Assembly: GCF_019130065.1 (NCBI RefSeq)
Contig: NZ_JAHSPG010000003.1
Location: 1 to 64,000 of the forward strand
DNA length: 64,000 nt
From: Pinibacter aurantiacus
Lineage (GTDB): Bacteria > Bacteroidota > Bacteroidia > Chitinophagales > Chitinophagaceae
Reading direction: 5' to 3'
Shown: piece after piece, positions 59,795-64,000 of the stretch
Layout: the number at the start of each line of letters is the position of its first letter
How positions within the stretch are numbered: the stretch's first letter is position 1
Translations under genes and position numbers: made by a program
Notes under the pieces: generated by a model
Told to the model about the DNA's origin: nothing
Seen by the model: only the letters and a program-made list of their open reading frames with translations
Database searches by the model: none

Positions 59795-61150
59795 GTGACT
59801 ACAAACAAAATACCTTTCCGCTTAAAAGATTTTGGAGAAAACTTTATTTGGGGTGTGGCAATGGCTGCGACTCAAAATGAAGGCGCTTATAATGAGGATG
59901 GCCGCGGCCCTTCTATCTGGGATAATTTTGCCCGCAGGCAGGGAAAGATCAAAGGCGCTGCAAAACCTTACGTAGCCTGCGATTTTTACCACCGTTATAA
60001 AGACGACCTATTGCTGGCAAAAGCGCTTGGCTTCAAAGCTTTTCGATTTTCCATTTCATGGTCCAGAATATTTCCCGAAGGCACAGGCAAACCTAATAAA
60101 GAAGGCGTTGCATTTTATCATAAAGTAATTGATGAATGTCTTAAGCTGGACATGGATCCGTTTGTAACGTTGTACCACTGGGACCTTCCCGCTGCTTTGG
60201 AAAAGGAAGGCGGATGGACAAGTCACCATATGAACAAATGGTTCAATCGTTATGCTACTTTTTGCGCAACGGAATATGGCGATAAAGTAAAAAAATGGAT
60301 CGTACTGAATGAGCCGTTTGGCTTTACCATGCTGGGCTATATGATCGGCAAACATGCGCCGGGTAAAACGGGCGTTAACAATTTTCTTAAAGCTGTTCAC
60401 CACGCTGCAATGGCGCAGGCAGATGGCGGCCGCATTCTGCGCAGCGAAGTTTCCAAAGCATATATTGGCACTACCTTCTCCTGCTCGCAAGTCATTCCGT
60501 TAAGTGACTCAAAAGAAGACAAAGCGGCTGCACTTAAAACAGACATTTTACTCAACAGGTTATTCATTGAACCATTGCTCGGCAAAGGTTATCCGAAAGA
60601 TGATTTTGCATTGCTGGAAAAATTAGAACTGGCCAATACTGCATGGAAATACACCGACAAGCTTAGATTTGACATGGATTTCATTGGACTGCAAAATTAT
60701 TTTCCCGTTGTTGTAAAACATAATCCATTTATTCCAATTGTAAATGCTTCTGAAGTAAAAGCCGTTACACGCAAAGTTCCACACACAGCAATGGGTTGGG
60801 AAATAAATGCAAATGGTTTTTATAACATCATTAAACAGTTTTGGAAATATGGTGCCATCAAGGAAATCATTATTTCGGAAAATGGTGCCGCATTCAACGA
60901 TGTTGTTAAAGACGGTGCAATTGCCGATCAACAACGTATTGACTATTTCCAAAGCCATTTGCAAGCCGTGCTGAAAGCAAAGAAAGAAGGCATCAATGTT
61001 AAAGGCTATATGGCATGGACCTTAATGGACAATTTTGAATGGTCCGAAGGCTACAATCCAAGATTCGGCTTGATACACGTAGATTTCAAAACGCAGTTGC
61101 GCACAATAAAAGATTCGGGGTATTGGTTCAGGGATTTGCTTACGCAGTAG
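59795..61150 (+). CDS. Beta-glucosidase, glycoside hydrolase family 1
   Basis: The 451-residue GH1 enzyme has the acid/base Glu173 in LNEPFGF and the nucleophile Glu362 in ISENGAAFND. The sugar-contacting TQNEGAYNEDGRGPSIWD, TLYHWDLP and AWTLMDNFEWSEGY are also present. It hydrolyses beta-glucosides, probably in the cytoplasm since no signal peptide is seen. The start is GTG 59795, the first codon giving the usual N-terminus (MTTNKIPFRLKDFGENFIWG). A long inverted repeat lies upstream. It is convergent with the rhomboid gene. Confidence 0.96.
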   Translation: MTTNKIPFRLKDFGENFIWGVAMAATQNEGAYNEDGRGPSIWDNFARRQGKIKGAAKPYVACDFYHRYKDDLLLAKALGFKAFRFSISWSRIFPEGTGKPNKEGVAFYHKVIDECLKLDMDPFVTLYHWDLPAALEKEGGWTSHHMNKWFNRYATFCATEYGDKVKKWIVLNEPFGFTMLGYMIGKHAPGKTGVNNFLKAVHHAAMAQADGGRILRSEVSKAYIGTTFSCSQVIPLSDSKEDKAAALKTDILLNRLFIEPLLGKGYPKDDFALLEKLELANTAWKYTDKLRFDMDFIGLQNYFPVVVKHNPFIPIVNASEVKAVTRKVPHTAMGWEINANGFYNIIKQFWKYGAIKEIIISENGAAFNDVVKDGAIADQQRIDYFQSHLQAVLKAKKEGINVKGYMAWTLMDNFEWSEGYNPRFGLIHVDFKTQLRTIKDSGYWFRDLLTQ

Positions 61151-61151
61151 C

Positions 61152-61233
61152 GTTGTTAGTTGTTAGTTGTTAGCTGTTAGCTGTATCCAATTGAAGAACC
61201 TTTTCTAAAAACTATCAACCAACAACTAACAAC
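61152..61233. repeat. Inverted heptad repeat (GTTGTTA family) between convergent genes
   Basis: Arms 61152-61175 and 61210-61233 match at 21 of 24 positions. The element begins 1 bp after the GH1 stop and ends 3 bp before the rhomboid stop. Confidence 0.85.
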
Positions 61234-61236
61234 TTC

Positions 61237-61893
61237 TTAATACCTATTCAGCACCTCATCTAAAAAGGATTTCACAACGTCGAAATTTGAAAATGCCCTG
61301 GCTGCTATGATGGTAAACAAGATGCCGAAAATGGCACCGCTTATGTGAGCGCGGTGGCCAATATTATCTCCGCCCCTTTTACCAAGCCAAATTGAGATGG
61401 CAATGAAAATAACGCCAAATATATAACCCGGTATACGAACAGGTATAAAGAGCATTGATATCGGCAGCTTGGGCTCCAGCATGATTCCTGCAAATATCAC
61501 CGCACACACGGCTCCGGAAGCACCCAATGCACGATAGCTTGAATAATTTTTGTAATAGAAATAATCGGGAATCGCAGAAACGATAAGCCCCAGCACATAT
61601 AGCAATATGTACATGGTAGCAGCGGAATGTCCAAATAAATGACTTTGTGTAAAAAGATATTTCTCTACATAGGTACCAAATGAGTACAGCGAAAGCATGT
61701 TGAACCCCAGGTGGATAAAATCTCCATGAACAAATCCGTATGTGAGAAAACGATAGTATTGTCGTCTGTCGTCTACTTCCGCGGGCCAGAAGAGCAGATC
61801 ATTTTTTAATCGTTCGTTGCCAAAAGCTATGAACGACACGATGCAGGTAACGACAATAATGATGGTTGTTATGCTAAATGTTGTTGTTAACAT
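61237..61893 (-). CDS. Rhomboid-family intramembrane serine protease
   Basis: The 218-residue protein has six or so membrane helices. The catalytic Ser126 lies in GASG (124-127) and the catalytic His183 in RAHISGAIFG, both conserved. HLGFNMLSLYSFG matches the rhomboid helix 2 motif HxxxN. It cleaves membrane proteins within the bilayer of the inner membrane. The length is normal for a minimal bacterial rhomboid. It is convergent with the GH1 gene and lies after rlmH in the same direction, separated by repeat words. Confidence 0.94.
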   Translation of the reverse strand: MLTTTFSITTIIIVVTCIVSFIAFGNERLKNDLLFWPAEVDDRRQYYRFLTYGFVHGDFIHLGFNMLSLYSFGTYVEKYLFTQSHLFGHSAATMYILLYVLGLIVSAIPDYFYYKNYSSYRALGASGAVCAVIFAGIMLEPKLPISMLFIPVRIPGYIFGVIFIAISIWLGKRGGDNIGHRAHISGAIFGILFTIIAARAFSNFDVVKSFLDEVLNRY

Positions 61894-61899
61894 GGGTTG

Positions 61900-62085
61900 A
61901 AAGTAAAAAGTAAAAATTCAAATGTAAAAATGGCTTTCCAAATAAAGATGCACCACGATACATTTTCACTAAAACTATTTAAAAAAGTAAGAAGTAAAAA
62001 GTAAAAATTCCCCGCCTGACCGGACGGGCAGGAAAAACAAACCCAAGCAGCGTTCAGCCTTTTTTACTTTCTAATTTTGACTTTA
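61900..62085. repeat. AAGTAAA heptad words between rlmH and rhomboid genes
   Basis: Runs of AAGTAAA-type heptads lie at about 61904-61930 and 61985-62008. A GC-rich word CCGCCTGACCGGACGGGCAG follows at 62012-62031, and the inverse type TTTTACTTTCTAATTTTGAC at about 62062-62081 ends 1-2 bp from the rlmH stop. The same word family is at 36717-36822. Confidence 0.65.
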
Positions 62086-62556
62086 TACATGGTGATACTT
62101 TTCATTTCTTAAAATGGTGCATGCTCTGTAGACTTGCTCTGCTAAAATCAATCTTACCAGTTGGTGGGGGAATACAAGTTGCGAAAGCGACCATTTATAA
62201 TTGGCTCGCTTGGAAACAGCCTCGTCTACGCCAAATGCGCCGCCTATTAAAAAGATCACATTTTTGGTGCTTTCGTTTGCCCGTTGTTGAACAAACTCAG
62301 CAAGTTTTTCTGAAGTAAATGATTTGCCTCTTTCGTCAAGCAATACGAGGTAATCATCTTTTTGCAGCATATTCAAGATCACTTCGCCTTCTTTCCTTTT
62401 CAAATCAGTTTCAGAAAGTGTGGCTGCGTTTTTTAGAGGAGGAATGATCGTCCAGTCGGAAGGAAAATAATTGTTGATACGCTTCGTAAAATCCTCAATA
62501 CCCATTTTTACGTAAGCCTCGTGTGCTTTGCCTATTGACCAGAGTTGGAGTTTCAT
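62083..62556 (-). CDS. rlmH: 23S rRNA (pseudouridine1915-N3)-methyltransferase RlmH
   Basis: RlmH methylates pseudouridine 1915 of 23S rRNA with SAM. The 157-residue SPOUT protein starts at ATG 62556 (MKLQLWSIGKAHEAYVKMG); the frame is open a further 90 bp upstream, but that part is a repeat arm. The LVLLDERGKSFTSEKLAEF strand, the VIFLIGGAFGVDEAV knot and the C-terminal HQLVRLILAEQVYRA are all conserved. Length equals that of the usual enzyme. Confidence 0.95.
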   Translation of the reverse strand: MKLQLWSIGKAHEAYVKMGIEDFTKRINNYFPSDWTIIPPLKNAATLSETDLKRKEGEVILNMLQKDDYLVLLDERGKSFTSEKLAEFVQQRANESTKNVIFLIGGAFGVDEAVSKRANYKWSLSQLVFPHQLVRLILAEQVYRACTILRNEKYHHV

Positions 62557-62578
62557 TGTGCAGTTTCTAAGATGGATC

Positions 62579-62695
62579 AATTTGAAAATTTGAAAATGTG
62601 GTAATTTGAAAATTCTTTCTGTGCAATTCTCCAAGTAAAAGCACACAATCGGCTACCCGATTTTAAAATTTTCAAATCACCACATTTTCAAATTA
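62579..62695. repeat. 117-bp inverted-repeat element, copy A
   Basis: The element has an octad left arm (62579-62614) and right arm (62667-62694); 62587-62614 and the right arm match at 27 of 28 positions. The entire element, including the spacer CTTTCTGTGCAATTCTCC, recurs at 63212-63329. It fills the space between the stop at 62698 and the rlmH start. Confidence 0.92.
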
Positions 62696-62697
62696 GC

Positions 62698-63177
62698 CTA
62701 TGGTACTTTCACCAATCTGAATGTTTCAATATTATTAGGATCTCCGCTGAGGATCAAATTAGTTGAAGCATAGAGATAGTTGCCCTTAATTTCAAACATC
62801 AACCAATTGTTGGTGCGGGTATATTCAGTGAACGCCAGGCTATGCATATCTTCTGATGTAAATTTCCATGTAAAATTGACGCTTTTATTATTCTCATCGA
62901 TGTGAACTCCTGTGCCATCGGACTTAAAGGTAAATCTCAGGTTATCGTAACTTGTCCCTGTCGTATTAGCACCATTTCTTTGATATGCTGAATATTTGCC
63001 CGCTATAACATGGTGCAATTGATCAACCATCCATGTTTTTTGCACAAGCGCCTGATCAATTGGCAATTCACTATTGCTTTGAGTTGGTTCACTGCTTTTG
63101 GTACAACTGATTTGAAAAACCGTAATTAATAGAATGGAAAAAACAATTTTAATCAACCCAATCTGATTTTTTTTCAT
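62698..63177 (-). CDS. Small lipoprotein, lipocalin-like
   Basis: The 159-residue protein (start ATG 63177, MKKNQIGLIKIVFSI) has a lipobox FQISC (Cys24) followed by TKSSEP. A compact beta-rich domain follows: KTWMVDQLHHVIAG, LRFTFKSDGTGVHIDE and NFTWKFTSEDMHSLAF. The spacing of Trp and strands is like lipocalin-like proteins of Bacteroidota (DUF5004-like), but the match is weak. It is flanked by two nearly identical 117-bp repeats in the same orientation, so it could be lost or duplicated by recombination. Confidence 0.72.
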   Translation of the reverse strand: MKKNQIGLIKIVFSILLITVFQISCTKSSEPTQSNSELPIDQALVQKTWMVDQLHHVIAGKYSAYQRNGANTTGTSYDNLRFTFKSDGTGVHIDENNKSVNFTWKFTSEDMHSLAFTEYTRTNNWLMFEIKGNYLYASTNLILSGDPNNIETFRLVKVP

Positions 63178-63211
63178 GATTAAGTATTTAGAGGTTTTAA
63201 AAAATAGAAAT

Positions 63212-63329
63212 AATTTGAAAATTTGAAAATGTGGTAATTTGAAAATTCTTTCTGTGCAATTCTCCAAGTAAAAAGCACACAATTGGCTACCCAATTTTCA
63301 AATTTTCAAATCACCACATTTTCAAATTA
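63212..63329. repeat. 117-bp inverted-repeat element, copy B
   Basis: Nearly identical to 62579-62695 in both arms and spacer, in the same orientation; the differences are a few bases, mostly in the right half. It ends at the proS stop codon (63330) and lies 34 bp before the lipoprotein start. Confidence 0.92.
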
Positions 63330-64000
63330 TTAATAAGCTTGCGCAAACAACACTCTCTGCGTGCTTGGTTTGCCGGTTAAAATACATTTGCCGCTTTCCT
63401 GTTCATTGTTCAGAGGAATACAGCGAATGGTAGCTTTTGTTTTTTCTTTGATCGTCGCTTCTGTTTCTGCAGTACCATCCCAGTGCGCTGAAACGAATCC
63501 CGCTTTTGTTTCCAAAGTATTTACAAACTCATCCCACGTATTCACTTTGGTGATATGCTCGTCGCGATAGATTCTTGCTTTTTCAAACATGTGCAACTGA
63601 ATTTCATCCAGCAAAGTTTTAACGTAGAAAGCAATACCGTCCATGCTTACGCTCATTTTTTCCTTCGTATCGCGTCTTGCAACCTCTACCACATTATTTT
63701 CAAGATCTCTTGCACCAACGGCAATACGAACAGGAACACCTTTTTTCTCGTATTCTGCAAATTTCCATCCTGGTCTTGAGTTGTCGCTGTCATCGTATTT
63801 CACGGAAATGCCAAGCTCCTTCAACATTTTTACCACAGGAGCCATTACCTCTTTGATCATGCCTCTTTGCTCGTCGCCTTTGTAAATAGGTACAATTACC
63901 ACCTGCAGAGGAGCGATTTTTGGAGGCAATATCAGTCCGTCATCATCACTGTGGGCCATTACCAATGCGCCAATTAATCTTGTACTTACACCCCAGCTGG
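63330..64000 (-). CDS. proS: Proline--tRNA ligase, C-terminal part (gene continues beyond the window)
   Basis: The visible part encodes about 223 C-terminal residues, in frame to the window edge ([22 protein letters not shown]). It contains [18 protein letters not shown] and the anticodon-binding region [24 protein letters not shown]. The C-terminal segment [19 protein letters not shown] is typical of the archaeal/eukaryotic-like ProS form found in Bacteroidota. It charges tRNA-Pro with proline. The catalytic core lies outside the window, so the start and full length cannot be given. Confidence 0.93.
   Translation of the reverse strand, partial: SWGVSTRLIGALVMAHSDDDGLILPPKIAPLQVVIVPIYKGDEQRGMIKEVMAPVVKMLKELGISVKYDDSDNSRPGWKFAEYEKKGVPVRIAVGARDLENNVVEVARRDTKEKMSVSMDGIAFYVKTLLDEIQLHMFEKARIYRDEHITKVNTWDEFVNTLETKAGFVSAHWDGTAETEATIKEKTKATIRCIPLNNEQESGKCILTGKPSTQRVLFAQAY

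Noticed and set aside
62557-62646. N-terminal extension of RlmH (and likewise 63178-63294 for the lipoprotein)
   Set aside because: Both extensions are translated copies of the duplicated 117-bp element; native starts are at 62556 and 63177.
1-64000. tRNA or rRNA genes
   Set aside because: No cloverleaf with a TTCGA-type loop and acceptor pairing, and no rRNA-like segment, was recognised by reading; a tRNAscan run would be decisive.

Overview
The window is a gene-dense piece of a Bacteroidota chromosome, most likely from a Chitinophagaceae-like member (inference). Support comes from a SusC/SusD outer-membrane import locus with a FecR anti-sigma/ECF sigma pair, GSCFA and DUF2723 (GT117) proteins, many short lipoproteins, promoters of the TAnnTTTG type, and a complete ligase-associated DNA repair set. 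No rRNA, tRNA, CRISPR array, transposase or phage gene was seen.

Layout. 1-6.5 kb: methyltransferase, folA, thyA, ssb, a periplasmic binding protein and guaA, all on the minus strand. 6.6-9.1 kb: a GIN-domain lipoprotein and two paralogous collagen-like lipoproteins. 9.1-10.4 kb: a long non-coding stretch. 10.4-20.1 kb: a minus-strand import locus in the order ECF sigma, FecR, SusC with an STN domain, SusD, zinc metallohydrolase lipoprotein, DUF4302 lipoprotein. 20.4-29.7 kb: a DUF4440-like protein, then PdeM phosphoesterase, Lhr-like helicase, ATP-dependent DNA ligase and exonuclease, with a membrane protein and a di-heme cytochrome c lying among them. 29.8-40 kb: an NAD(P)-binding protein, murB, an alpha/beta hydrolase, a DoxX/HxlR divergent pair, a MoxR ATPase/VWA pair and a GT117 protein. 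40.3-48.1 kb: GNAT, a DUF6169-type pair, rpsT, sucAB, a toxin-antitoxin pair and an RsmB-like methyltransferase. 48.2-64 kb: lipoproteins, mnmA, GSCFA, HMG-CoA lyase, a TsaC/Sua5-type protein, GT9, CCA transferase, miaA, a YwqK-like protein, GH1 glucosidase, rhomboid, rlmH and the 3' part of proS.

The most striking signal is between the genes. Many intergenic spaces are filled with short-period (7 or 8 nt) degenerate arrays of several unrelated 'words', usually as a left arm and an inverted right arm around a 20-140 bp spacer. They sit directly at gene ends, often contain the stop codon, encode the last residues of two proteins, and abut or even supply the start codon of others (miaA appears to start at ATT inside such an array). 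One whole 117-bp element is present twice around a single gene, which argues that the elements are copied as units.

The second strong signal is a shared promoter-like motif on the minus strand: TTGTCACCCA, a constant spacing, then GTCT. It occurs upstream of fecR, upstream of susC, and a third time in the long non-coding region reading toward the collagen-like lipoproteins. This suggests that the locus ECF sigma factor controls all three.
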